Shown here: positions 1-7,216 of the stretch, one piece after another
Numbering within the stretch: the first letter of the stretch is position 1
Layout of the letters: every line of letters begins with the position of its first letter
Assembly: GCA_024681515.1 (NCBI GenBank)
Contig: JAILAR010000161.1
Span: forward strand, 1-38,213
Direction: 5' to 3'
Source of the DNA: Eubacterium sp.
GTDB lineage: Bacteria > Bacillota > Clostridia > Lachnospirales > Lachnospiraceae
DNA length: 38,213 nt
Notes under the pieces: generated by a model
Database searches by the model: none
Seen by the model: the letters and a program-made list of their open reading frames with translations, nothing else
What the model was told of the DNA's origin: nothing
Program-made: the position numbers and the translations under genes

Positions 1-42
1 ATATAAACAGCGATCAGCATTTTTGCTTATTCGGTAATATAC

Positions 43-612
43 TCACTCTTGACCTTCTTTTTCAATCTTTTCTAAGGTGTCTTCAAGAATCACCTTTCTA
101 AGGTCTGTTAACCATTCTGAAAAGGCTACTGTATCAAATGCATAGGTCTTATTGAGTTCATACTCATTTTCGGACCATGTATCAAGTGGAGACTCGTTGT
201 GTTGAATCAAAGCCTCAAGCTTATCTAATGACTTATATAACTTAGCCTCCTTAGTTTCTTGGGCATCCATCTCTTTATAAAGAGCAGCCATCTCTCCAGA
301 TAGTTCCGCAGGAAGAGATTTAACCCACTGACTCAAAAGAGAATCCTCAACTTCTCTATCTGAATCCGTCTTTATAAATGTCGGAATATCGCCGGTAAAA
401 CACTCCCCAAGATCATGAATGAGGCACATCTCTACAACCTTATTGATATCTAAATCTTCAAACTCATGCTTAAGAAGAAATGCCATTAGTGAAATTCTCC
501 AGCTGTGCTCTGCAACACTCTCCGTTCTTCTTTTCGTTGTAGTACAATGACGGGGCGTATCTTTTAGCCTTTCAGCAACATGTAAAATCTCTAAATACTC
601 TCTTGGGTTCAT
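43..612 (-). CDS. HD-domain hydrolase (YfbR-like)
   Basis: A 189-residue protein of the HD metal-dependent phosphohydrolase superfamily. The first metal-binding His lies in the segment TESVAEHSWRISLMAF (about residues 30-45), the HD pair in MCLIHDLGECF (about 62-72), and a later Asp in KSLDKLEALIQH (about 127-138). This order matches the YfbR/YGK1 group, whose known members are nucleoside 5'-monophosphate phosphatases, so a nucleotidase role is an inference from family. The start ATG follows a GGAG-type site (gaggagcaggg on the coding strand). The gene is AT-richer than the housekeeping genes after 2000 and lies in the accessory edge of the window beside gene remnants. The substrate cannot be told from sequence. 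Confidence 0.85.
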   Translation of the reverse strand: MNPREYLEILHVAERLKDTPRHCTTTKRRTESVAEHSWRISLMAFLLKHEFEDLDINKVVEMCLIHDLGECFTGDIPTFIKTDSDREVEDSLLSQWVKSLPAELSGEMAALYKEMDAQETKEAKLYKSLDKLEALIQHNESPLDTWSENEYELNKTYAFDTVAFSEWLTDLRKVILEDTLEKIEKEGQE

Positions 613-652
613 CCCTGCTCCTCTTCTGTTCCTTAGTCAATTTATACTGTAT

Positions 653-943
653 TTAAACTGTAATCTCTATCTGATTACCCTCTATGCCGACAATACAGCT
701 TTCATAGTACCCGTCACCTGTTGTTCGTGGCCCACTAACGACTTCATATCCATCTTCTCGGAATGTTCTTGTCAGTCGGTCAACCTCTTCAGGACTCCCC
801 GCAGAAAAAGCTATATGGATGTATCCAGTACGATTAAGTGTCTTAGCGGAATCTTCCATAGAAGGTTTATTCATAATTTCAAGTCTTGCTCCATTATCAA
901 AACTTATAAAGTATGATCTAAATCCTGTTGATTCGTTATGATA
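653..943 (-). pseudogene. VOC (glyoxalase/bleomycin-resistance) family protein, N-terminus missing
   Basis: Only the C-terminal half of a VOC-superfamily protein remains. Reading upstream of the internal Met at 874 in the same frame gives [18 protein letters not shown] followed by ARLEIMNKP, the typical middle of a VOC fold, then [18 protein letters not shown] and the terminal metal-ligand segment GNQIEITV. Intact members are about 125 residues; about 97 codons can be read here. The upstream part is replaced by the esterase fragment, which runs into this gene out of frame. Translation from the internal ATG at 874 would give 73 residues, too short for the fold. I treat it as a remnant. Confidence 0.75.
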
Positions 944-1455
944 CGGATGGAATCTCCCACCGTTGCCATGACAGGATTCTTCGTCTTCTCTTCTTTATTG
1001 CCCAGACTGAGATATACTTTCTTCGTCAGAATCCGTTCCCGTTCTGCCTTATCCACGAAGCCGGGGAACCATACCGACGGAGACGCCGCGGCTACCACAT
1101 CAAAACTATCCTCTCTGTATGCCGCCCAGAGAGCAAATAAACCTGCCAACGAGTATCCGCCGATGAATTTCCTGTCTGCCTGTCCATATCGGCTTAAAAC
1201 GCTCTCTTTGAGATCCTGAAGCGTTTTCTCAGCCTTGCCACCAAATCCTTCCTTACCGAACACAGGAGGTACCTCCCAGGGTGACAGATCCCGGTTCCAG
1301 TCATCCACCTGACACGCCACCAACCGGAAATCATCCCTACCGGACAATTTCCGAATTATTTCTGCCTCTGACTCAATCATCTGGATACTATGGCTGTCCA
1401 CCATTTGAATCAGAATCAGACAGGACCTATCATTGCCAAACTCGAATACCTTCAT
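904..1455 (-). pseudogene. Alpha/beta-hydrolase (esterase) fragment, C-terminus lost by fusion to VOC remnant
   Basis: An alpha/beta-hydrolase of the putative-esterase type. The nucleophile elbow GGYSLAGLFALWAAY and the strand AAASPSVWFPGF are clear, followed by [25 protein letters not shown]. Family members continue for about 50 more residues carrying the catalytic His; here the frame instead reads [12 protein letters not shown] and stops at 904 inside the VOC remnant. The chosen start is ATG at 1455, 7 nt after an AGGAGG-like site, not the upstream Met at 1500. Loss of the catalytic His region argues that the product is inactive. The junction is a direct sign of a deletion that joined two genes. 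Confidence 0.75.
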
Positions 1456-1611
1456 CTGCAATTCCTCCTGGATGCTATTATATCTGATTTTAAGGAACAA
1501 AAAAAGAGGGCTTGATTACCAGAGTATAATCCGGAATACTGCCCTGCATAACCCACTTATCCAAAGTTTTTACAGCATTACGTATTTTATGTTAACTAAT
1601 TCCGCCAAATG

Positions 1612-1829
1612 TGCCCCAAGCATACCGCCTCTATCCCTCGTGAGTCCTTATTTTATTTGGAATTACTGTGCCCCAATCTGTGCCCCATACCCCCTCATTT
1701 TACCCCTTTTCAGGCAGTATACGGCAGTTCGTTACAGTGCATTTCAGTGAACGTTGACGGTTCACAAACCCTTATAGAATAAGGCTTTTCACAAAAAAAA
1801 TGCACTGAAACAGTTCGTTTCAGTGCATT
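1612..1829. other. Att-like region: TGTGCCCC direct repeats, inverted repeats and a duplicated 19-bp motif
   Basis: No coding sequence is credible here. Three copies of tgtgcccca start near 1612, 1669 and 1679. An inverted repeat gtgaac-N7-gttcac lies at 1747-1765 and a small hairpin (ccttat-aga-ataagg) at 1770-1784. The string cagttcgttacagtgcatt at 1725-1743 recurs with one change at 1811-1829, where it forms part of the tRNA-Leu terminator. Short arm-like direct repeats plus a duplicated core beside a tRNA 3' end is the usual look of a tyrosine-recombinase attachment site. No integrase gene is in the window, so it is read as a scar or one end of an element. Confidence 0.45.
1793..1827 (-). 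terminator. Rho-independent terminator of tRNA-Leu
   Basis: An 11-bp perfect stem (tgcactgaaac / gtttcagtgca, loop agttc) lies at 1801-1827. On the minus strand it is followed by eight T residues (1793-1800). It is 14 nt past the tRNA 3' end. Confidence 0.85.
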
Positions 1830-1841
1830 ACGGTTTCTTGC

Positions 1842-1925
1842 TGCGGGAGATGGGACTTGAACCCACACGACGTTTCCACCACTAGATCCTTAGTCTAGCC
1901 TGTCTGCCAATTCCAGCACTCCCGC
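1842..1925 (-). tRNA. tRNA-Leu(AAG)
   Basis: A class II tRNA of 84 nt. The acceptor stem is GCGGGAG/CTCCCGC with discriminator A. The anticodon stem CTAGA/TCTAG encloses the loop CTAAGGA, so the anticodon is AAG. The long variable arm and the T-loop sequence GGTTCAAGTCC are present. CCA is not encoded (the flanking bases read GCA). Anticodon AAG reads CUU/CUC leucine codons and needs A34 to be deaminated to inosine by TadA. The promoter lies at 1947-1975 and the terminator directly downstream. Confidence 0.93.
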
Positions 1926-1946
1926 TTTTGCTTTGACGCAAGTGAT

Positions 1947-1975
1947 ATCCTACCACAAAGCACCACTTATGTCAA
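1947..1975 (-). promoter_or_regulatory. Promoter of tRNA-Leu
   Basis: On the minus strand TTGACA (1970-1975) and TAGGAT (1947-1952) are separated by 17 nt. The -10 box lies about 21 nt before the tRNA 5' end. Confidence 0.8.
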
Positions 1976-1978
1976 ATA

Positions 1979-2018
1979 TTTTTTGAACTCCCCGCTTTCG
2001 CAGGGAGTTCATTTTTTA
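1979..2018 (+). terminator. Hairpin between rplT and tRNA-Leu
   Basis: A stem gaactccc-(mismatch)-gc / gc-gggagttc with loop TTTC spans about 1985-2009. The following T-run (atttttt) lies on the plus strand, so as an intrinsic terminator it points against the leftward rplT operon. It may still end the rplT transcript as a hairpin, or block antisense transcription into the operon. Confidence 0.5.
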
Positions 2019-2065
2019 CTATTTACCGATTATTTACCGGTTACGCACCGCATCCGAAGCTCTCA

Positions 2066-2422
2066 TTATGCAAGAGCGTTCTTTGCTGCCTCTGCAAGCT
2101 TTGCGAAGCCCTCAGCATCGCTGACAGCAAGCTCTGCAAGCATCTTGCGGTTCATGTCGATACCTGCGGTCTTCAGGCCATGCATCAGCTGGCTGTAAGA
2201 GATATCATTCTGACGAGCTGCTGCATTGATACGTGCGATCCACAGCTTGCGGAAATCTCTCTTCTTCTCGCGACGTCCTGCGAATGCAGTTGCCTCAGCA
2301 CGCATTACGGACTGCTTAGCTACACGATACTGCTTGGAACGAGCTCCTACGTATCCCTTTGCAGCCTTTAAGGTTCTGTTATGTCTCTTCTTGGCGTTAG
2401 CGCCACCTTTGATTCTTGCCAT
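2066..2422 (-). CDS. rplT: 50S ribosomal protein L20
   Basis: The 118-residue product is full length for L20. It starts [16 protein letters not shown], with the basic N-terminal helix ([19 protein letters not shown]) that threads into 23S rRNA, then [17 protein letters not shown] and [19 protein letters not shown] of the globular domain. The protein is an early assembly factor of the large subunit and, in Bacillus and E. coli, a translational or leader-mediated repressor of its own operon. An AGGAGG site precedes the ATG by 8 nt. It is the last gene of infC-rpmI-rplT, 32 nt after rpmI. Confidence 0.98.
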   Translation of the reverse strand: MARIKGGANAKKRHNRTLKAAKGYVGARSKQYRVAKQSVMRAEATAFAGRREKKRDFRKLWIARINAAARQNDISYSQLMHGLKTAGIDMNRKMLAELAVSDAEGFAKLAEAAKNALA

Positions 2423-2454
2423 GTTCTTATCCTCCTAACAAATATCAGCCGACT

Positions 2455-2652
2455 TTACAGGTACGGCAGGATCTTCTTCATTACCTTGCTGTTGGTCTTG
2501 TCCATCATTGTTGCCTTACGCAGGTTTCTCTTACGCTTGGTGCTCTTCTTTGTAAGGATATGGCTCTTGTAAGCTTTATTTCTCTTCAGCTTTCCTGTAC
2601 CTGTCTTGGTGAAGCGCTTTGCTGCTGCCCTCTTGGTTTTTAACTTCGGCAT
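2455..2652 (-). CDS. rpmI: 50S ribosomal protein L35
   Basis: The 65-residue product [18 protein letters not shown]... is full length and highly basic, as in all L35 proteins, with the terminal segment [12 protein letters not shown]. It is the middle gene of the operon, 43 nt after the infC stop, with a GGAGG-type ribosome-binding site just before the ATG. It is expected to be co-transcribed with infC and rplT from the promoter at 3581-3609. Confidence 0.98.
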   Translation of the reverse strand: MPKLKTKRAAAKRFTKTGTGKLKRNKAYKSHILTKKSTKRKRNLRKATMMDKTNSKVMKKILPYL

Positions 2653-2695
2653 TTCTTTTTCCTCCTTAAACTCAGTTGCTTAATTCTATAAAAAA

Positions 2696-3250
2696 TTATT
2701 TTTTATCCTGCTTCTTTTCATTCAGGAACATGAACATGCTCCTTCCTTCAAACTTTGCTGCCTTTTCAACCACGGAAACATCCGACAGCTTCTCAGCAAA
2801 ATCATCCAGGATCCGCTTGCTCTGATTCACATACGCAAGCTCACGTCCACGGAAACGCAACGTAACCTTGACACGGTTTCCTTTCTCCAGGAATTTCCGT
2901 GCCTGCCCCACTTTCGTGTTCAGGTCGTTTTCGTCAATATTGGGTGACAGACGAACTTCCTTCACTTCAATGGAGCGCTGCTTCTTCTTCGCATCCTTTT
3001 CCTTCCGCGTAAGCTCATAACGGAACTTACCATAATCGATGATCTTGCACACCGGCGGATTTGCATTCGGAGAAACACGCACCAGATCCAGTCCTGCTTC
3101 TTCCGCAAGCTGAAGAGCCTCGCGAGTGCTCATGACACCCAGCTGCCCGCCTTCGGCACCGATCACACGAACTTCTCTGTCGCGGATCTGTTCGTTGATC
3201 GCATACTTATCCGTATTGTCTCTTCTGTTATCGTTACCCTGACGTTCGAT
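2696..3250 (-). CDS. infC: Translation initiation factor IF-3 (AUC start)
   Basis: IF-3 binds the 30S subunit, checks the start codon and fidelity of initiator tRNA, and keeps subunits apart. The N-domain core INEQIRDREVRVIGAEGG starts upstream of the first ATG in frame (3166), so starting there would cut off conserved residues. Reading back gives an AGGAGGG site, then 7-8 nt, then an in-frame ATC at 3250; no ATG, GTG or TTG lies at a suitable distance. This gives 184 residues, near the family length. Interdomain linker and C-domain follow (YGKFRYELTRKEKDAKKKQ, KVTLRFRGRELAYVNQ). Rare start codons (AUU in E. coli) are a known autoregulatory device for infC, so AUC here fits. Confidence 0.93.
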   Translation of the reverse strand: MERQGNDNRRDNTDKYAINEQIRDREVRVIGAEGGQLGVMSTREALQLAEEAGLDLVRVSPNANPPVCKIIDYGKFRYELTRKEKDAKKKQRSIEVKEVRLSPNIDENDLNTKVGQARKFLEKGNRVKVTLRFRGRELAYVNQSKRILDDFAEKLSDVSVVEKAAKFEGRSMFMFLNEKKQDKK

Positions 3251-3267
3251 TGTCGTACCCTCCTATC

Positions 3268-3297
3268 CCATACTTCGCGCCTAAGGCGCTCCGTAAG
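3268..3297. repeat. Dispersed palindromic repeat, copy A
   Basis: The string ccatacttcgcgcctaaggc plus gctccgtaag holds the palindrome gcgcc-taa-ggcgc. Related copies lie at 5319-5349, 31278-31311 and 35510-35540, all in non-coding gaps just upstream or downstream of genes. This copy is inside the infC leader, about 20 nt before the start codon. Confidence 0.6.
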
Positions 3298-3381
3298 ATT
3301 ATCATTTCGCACGTATTTATTCGTTTACTCGCCTTTATCTGTCGGTTCGCGTCCGTGCTCTATGATAATCCAAAACACATG

Positions 3382-3412
3382 AAAAAAAGTGGATCGTCGA
3401 GAATCCACTTTT
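3382..3412 (-). terminator. Attenuator-like terminator in the infC leader
   Basis: On the minus strand AAAGTGGAT and ATCCACTTT pair around an 8-nt loop, followed by a T-run (TTTTTTT, 3382-3388 side). It lies about 130 nt before infC and about 165 nt after the start of transcription, so it would end transcription before the genes. Confidence 0.75.
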
Positions 3413-3580
3413 GATCTAACGCTCCGGTCAGACGCCAAAAACAAATGCTTAATGCAAATGTCTGCAGCATACGACACGCACGACTCATACAAAAATAAAG
3501 TCATGTCTGCGATATCAAACCCGGCCGCAGTCCGCAGCTCAAGGTGAGAGTGGATACTCTTCTTTTTTTACGCAATGTGT

Positions 3581-3609
3581 AGATTACCATACACATCTTT
3601 GAATGTCAA
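3581..3609 (-). promoter_or_regulatory. Promoter of infC-rpmI-rplT
   Basis: A consensus TTGACA (3604-3609) and TAATCT (3581-3586) are separated by exactly 17 nt on the minus strand. The site begins right after the stop codon of the upstream folate/phenylalanine gene at 3617. Confidence 0.85.
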
Positions 3610-3616
3610 GCATTAT

Positions 3617-5305
3617 TTATGAGGAAAATGTTCCCAGCACGGTCAGATCCTCTGCCTCGTAGCCGATCTCTCCCAGCAGCTTCTGCACATTCCGGTCAGA
3701 AAGCTTACCTTCAAAACTGACATAGAAGCTATATTCCCACTTCTTTTTCAGAGACGGACGGGATTCGATCCGGGTCATGTTGATGGAATTCCGATTGATG
3801 ATCCCCATGATCTGATAAAGAGCACCCACACGGTGCGGTGCGATAAAGCAGATCAGGACATTATCCGAACCTGTCAGGACTCTTTTCTCCTTCGTGATGA
3901 TCACAAACCGGGTTGCATTATCCCTCGTGAAATTAATACGGCGGGCCAGCACTTTCAGGTTATACAGCTCCGCTGCACGCTCACTGGCGATTGCCGCCCG
4001 GGTCACATCCTTTGATTCCATGACACGTTTTGCGGCAAGTGCCGTATTGCTTACCGTCTCCGTCCCAAACTGGTGGGATTCGATATATTCCTTACACTGC
4101 ATGATCCCCTGCGGATGGGAATACACTTTCTTAATATCCGACAGCATGGCATTCGGAAGTCCCAGCAATGCATGCTCGATATCAAGAACCACTTCATCTA
4201 CGATGGTCACGCCCGAATTCCGGATGATATCATAATTTCCGCTGACAAATCCGGCCGAACTGTTCTCCACCGGGAGCACGCCATAGTCCGCCTTCCCCGA
4301 TGCCACCGCTTCCGCTACTTCATCAAAGGTCTTCACATTCATCAGATCCGCGCCGTCCCCGAAGAACTTCAGAGCCGCTGCTTCTGCATAAGCACCCGGA
4401 ACACCGGCGTAGCAGACACGCATGACCTCCCGCTCCAGATCTTCCGTAAAATGATAGTCCGAGACATCATAGGGCTTTGCATTCGGTTCCTTAAGCCGAA
4501 GCTCCTCCAGCAGCTGAATGATGGTTTTCCGACTGATCGGATGCACTGCATGCGGTGCGATCTGCGCCAGCGGTTCCAGAACAAATGCGCGGCGCTCCAT
4601 TTCCACATGAGGGATCAGAAGTCCTTCCTCGCGGATCACTGCGTCATCATACAACAGGATATCCAAGTCCAATGTCCGGGGGCCCCAATGTACGATCCTT
4701 TTCCTTCCGGCTTCCTGCTCGATATCATGGAGCACGGAAAGCAGTTCCCGGGGAGAATACAGTGTTTCCAGTTCCACGGCTCCGTTCAGAAAATCCGGCT
4801 GTTCTACGGGACCGAAGGGTTCCGTCTCTATATAATCCGCAGAGCGGATCACACGGATATAAGGGTCCTTTCCCAGCTGCTCGATTGCCTGGTCCAGATA
4901 CTGCCTACGGTCTCCAAGATTGGATCCGATACCGATATATACCGTATGCCTTCCGCGTTCTATCGTAACGGAAACCGTATCAAAGGGAAGTCCGATGGGC
5001 GCCTCGGGCTTATCCACACGTACCTGCACGCTGCGGATCTTCGTGTATTTCAGCAGGATCTCCGAAGCAACGGACTCCGCCACCGCCTCGATCAGATTCC
5101 ATTTTTCACCGGTAACGACCTGCTCGATCGTATGCGCCACCTCGTCGTAACTGACCGTCTCCAGAAGGTCATCCGACATGGACGACGGGCGAAGATCCAG
5201 ATACAGCCGTGCAGAAACCAGAAACGACTGGCCCGTCTCCTTCTCCTCATCAAATACGCCGTGGTAGGCGTAGATCTTTAAATTCCTGATCTCAATAACA
5301 TCCAT
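3617..5305 (-). CDS. Trifunctional fusion: dihydroneopterin aldolase - HPPK - prephenate dehydratase
   Basis: One uninterrupted frame of 562 residues encodes three enzymes (positions counted from the ATG at 5305). Residues 1-118 are FolB: IYAYHGVFDEEKETGQ with the catalytic Glu, SYDEV, and the catalytic Lys in VRVDKPEAPIG. Residues 122-275 are FolK (HPPK): YIGIGSNLGDRRQYLDQAI, EQPDFLNGAVELET, and the metal/ATP motif GPRTLDLDILLYDD. Residues 296-470 are prephenate dehydratase: YAGVPGAYAEAAALKFFG, GVLPVENSSAG, NFTRDNATRFVII. Residues 480-555 are its ACT regulatory domain, with HRVGALYQIMG and TRIESRPSLKKKWEY, the Phe-binding GAL and ESRP motifs. No chorismate mutase domain is present. FolB-FolK fusions are known; I know of no PheA fused to them. 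ATG 5305 follows GGAG by 6 nt and is preferred to the ATG at 5317. It lies downstream of folC-HD. Confidence 0.93.
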   Translation of the reverse strand: MDVIEIRNLKIYAYHGVFDEEKETGQSFLVSARLYLDLRPSSMSDDLLETVSYDEVAHTIEQVVTGEKWNLIEAVAESVASEILLKYTKIRSVQVRVDKPEAPIGLPFDTVSVTIERGRHTVYIGIGSNLGDRRQYLDQAIEQLGKDPYIRVIRSADYIETEPFGPVEQPDFLNGAVELETLYSPRELLSVLHDIEQEAGRKRIVHWGPRTLDLDILLYDDAVIREEGLLIPHVEMERRAFVLEPLAQIAPHAVHPISRKTIIQLLEELRLKEPNAKPYDVSDYHFTEDLEREVMRVCYAGVPGAYAEAAALKFFGDGADLMNVKTFDEVAEAVASGKADYGVLPVENSSAGFVSGNYDIIRNSGVTIVDEVVLDIEHALLGLPNAMLSDIKKVYSHPQGIMQCKEYIESHQFGTETVSNTALAAKRVMESKDVTRAAIASERAAELYNLKVLARRINFTRDNATRFVIITKEKRVLTGSDNVLICFIAPHRVGALYQIMGIINRNSINMTRIESRPSLKKKWEYSFYVSFEGKLSDRNVQKLLGEIGYEAEDLTVLGTFSS

Positions 5306-5318
5306 AAAAAACTCCATT

Positions 5319-5349
5319 CCATACTTCGCACTAAGGCGTGCTCCGTAAT
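5319..5349. repeat. Dispersed palindromic repeat, copy B
   Basis: The sequence atacttcgcactaaggcgtg followed by ctccgtaat matches copy A with an altered stem (cgcactaaggcgtg). It lies in the 102-nt gap between the FolC-HD gene and the FolB-FolK-PheA gene, just before the latter's ribosome-binding site. Confidence 0.55.
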
Positions 5350-5407
5350 ATGTGCGCTCACACTACCGGTCATATACCTTACTTTTCGTCTATCAGTTTC
5401 GCACACC

Positions 5408-7216
5408 TTAGCATAGGATTGACCGGTTTTTACGCTCTTCCGGCCAGTAACAGCTTTCCCTTGCGTCGCACAGAAAACAATTCCGAGACAGTTTGTCCGC
5501 CCGATACAGGATCCCGGCCAGAAGCGCACTGTCTTCCTGTGGGTTCTTATGTGCACGGATTGCCTCGCAAATGACTTTGCGCTCCGCTTCCGTATATCCG
5601 GCACGGATCAGAACATCCTCCGCAACTCCGGCTCCTGCCGCATGGTGTCCCAGTTCCTTCTCCTCCGGCGTATACCTTCCGATATCATGCAAAAGCGATG
5701 CTGCATAAACCACATCTTTCCGCACCGTACATCGGTTTTCCAAAGCCAGGATGTACGCGATCCGGGCAACGGAGATCGCATGTCCGAACCCATGTCTGCA
5801 ATATTCGCGGTCATACTCCGACTCATATATTTTCTTAATCTGTTTTTTGTAAAATGCATCATTGAGAATCCGAGTTACGCGATCCATTTCCAACGCTCCC
5901 CGCGCTTTTATGAGACCTCCCAGGAAGGTAAGGGAACCGCAGGCCACGATCACATCCTCTTCGGAAGACTCCTGAAGCGCCTTCCCTGCCGCTGAAAGTG
6001 CGCTTTCCTCACAGCTTACAGGATCCGTCTCCTGCATGATCGGTTGCTCCGTCTCCGCGCAATATGCAAGGATCCGGCTTTTCAGTTTTTCTCCAGCCAG
6101 TGCCCGAGGACTCTCCGGTGTAAATACATGGATCCGCTTTGCCAGCGGCACCAGGGCATCGATCATCGTATCCACTTCTTTATCCGCCAGCACTCCCAGA
6201 ACAAATGTGATCTTTCTGTCCCTGAAAAACCGACGAATCGTCTCCGCCAGCCGCAGCCATGCATCCCTGTTATGAGCGCCGTCCACGATCATCATGGGAT
6301 GTGTATCAAACACCGTAAACCGTCCCTGCCAATCCGCTGCTGCCAGTCCCTCACGGATCTGCTCCTGCGTCAGCTGCGGAAGTCCGAACTGCCCTGCCCG
6401 CTTGTTATAAACCTCCAAAGCCATAAGTGCGGTGATCGCATTCTCCAATGCCACATCTCCCGGCATCCGGATATGATACGTTTCGTTACGAAATGTGAAA
6501 TCCGTGCCGAGAATATCCTCCCGCTGAACGCTGAGTTCTTCCATGGGCGTAAATACGATTCCTTCTTCCCCCATGTCCGGGAACGGATATGTGCGGACCA
6601 CGTTCCTCAGTTCCTCATCCATCGGTGCAGTTACAAGTACATCTCCCGGCTTAACGATCCCCAGCTTTTCATTCAGGATCTTCTCTCTGGTATCTCCGAG
6701 AAACTGCATGTGATCCATACTGACAGAAGCCAGAATGTCCAAAACCTTCTGAGGGATCACATTCGTCGCATCCAGGCGCCCTCCCATGCCACACTCCACC
6801 AGCATGACATCGCAGTTTTTTCTGCGAAACAAAAGGAAGGCCAGTGCCGTCTCGATCTCAAACGACGTGGGACTCTGCGGCATCGTCTCGGCCACTGCGC
6901 GGATCTCCTCCATGCAGGACACAATATCCTCTTCCGAGACCATTTCCCCGTTAATATGCCATTTTTCCCGGTAGTCCAGAACGGCAGGAGACAGATATCT
7001 TCCGACCCGCATCCCTGCCTGCAGCATGGCGTGCTCCACATAGGACATGATGGTCCCTTTTCCGTTGGTTCCTGCGATATGCAGCGCCGGAACCGCTCCT
7101 TCCGGATGTCCGAGCCCCGAGAGAAGCTCTAAAATCACGTCCAGCCCCGGCATAATGCCGAGGCTGTTTTTACTTTCGATATAGGACAATGCATCTCTGT
7201 AGTCCATTTCCCTCAC
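5408..7216 (-). CDS. Fusion of folylpolyglutamate synthase (FolC) with a C-terminal HD-domain hydrolase
   Basis: The 602-residue frame has two parts. Residues 1-440 are FolC/Mur-ligase-like, adding glutamate to folates: P-loop IAGTNGKGT (47-55), ECGMGGRLDATNV (141-153), the LNEKLGIVKPGD segment and the C-terminal-domain motif VDGAHNRDAW (311-320). Residues 450-602 are an HD phosphohydrolase: H475/H479 in CRHGFGHAISVAR, ASLLHDIGRY (H510, D511), LGHHAAGAG, AIRAHKNP and D574 in YRADKLS, ending with a Cys cluster (C580, C583, C589; NCFLCDARESCYW). Stand-alone HD proteins with this Cys tail occur in clostridial folate operons as I recall, so the fusion points to a folate role for the HD part; its substrate is unknown. 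The start overlaps the deacetylase stop by 4 nt (ATGA), showing translational coupling. Confidence 0.92.
   Translation of the reverse strand: MREMDYRDALSYIESKNSLGIMPGLDVILELLSGLGHPEGAVPALHIAGTNGKGTIMSYVEHAMLQAGMRVGRYLSPAVLDYREKWHINGEMVSEEDIVSCMEEIRAVAETMPQSPTSFEIETALAFLLFRRKNCDVMLVECGMGGRLDATNVIPQKVLDILASVSMDHMQFLGDTREKILNEKLGIVKPGDVLVTAPMDEELRNVVRTYPFPDMGEEGIVFTPMEELSVQREDILGTDFTFRNETYHIRMPGDVALENAITALMALEVYNKRAGQFGLPQLTQEQIREGLAAADWQGRFTVFDTHPMMIVDGAHNRDAWLRLAETIRRFFRDRKITFVLGVLADKEVDTMIDALVPLAKRIHVFTPESPRALAGEKLKSRILAYCAETEQPIMQETDPVSCEESALSAAGKALQESSEEDVIVACGSLTFLGGLIKARGALEMDRVTRILNDAFYKKQIKKIYESEYDREYCRHGFGHAISVARIAYILALENRCTVRKDVVYAASLLHDIGRYTPEEKELGHHAAGAGVAEDVLIRAGYTEAERKVICEAIRAHKNPQEDSALLAGILYRADKLSRNCFLCDARESCYWPEERKNRSILC

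Larger units (their letters stand above)
3251..3574 (-). promoter_or_regulatory. Long structured 5' leader of the infC operon
   Basis: About 325 nt separate the promoter from the AUC start, with no open reading frame of note. The leader holds several hairpins, including an intrinsic-terminator-like one at 3382-3412, and repeat copy A near the ribosome-binding site. Firmicutes infC leaders are known to fold into L20-responsive attenuators (the L20 leader family). Whether this one binds L20 is inferred from position and the terminator only. Confidence 0.65.

Noticed and set aside
1433-1750. Plus-strand frame of 105 codons, possible integrase piece
   Set aside because: The translation has no recombinase motifs on either strand; the sequence looks like a non-coding att-type region.
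4073-5281. Long open frame on the plus strand (402 codons)
   Set aside because: It lies antisense to the FolB-FolK-PheA gene; its translation is His/Arg/Gln-rich without motifs and has no ribosome-binding site.
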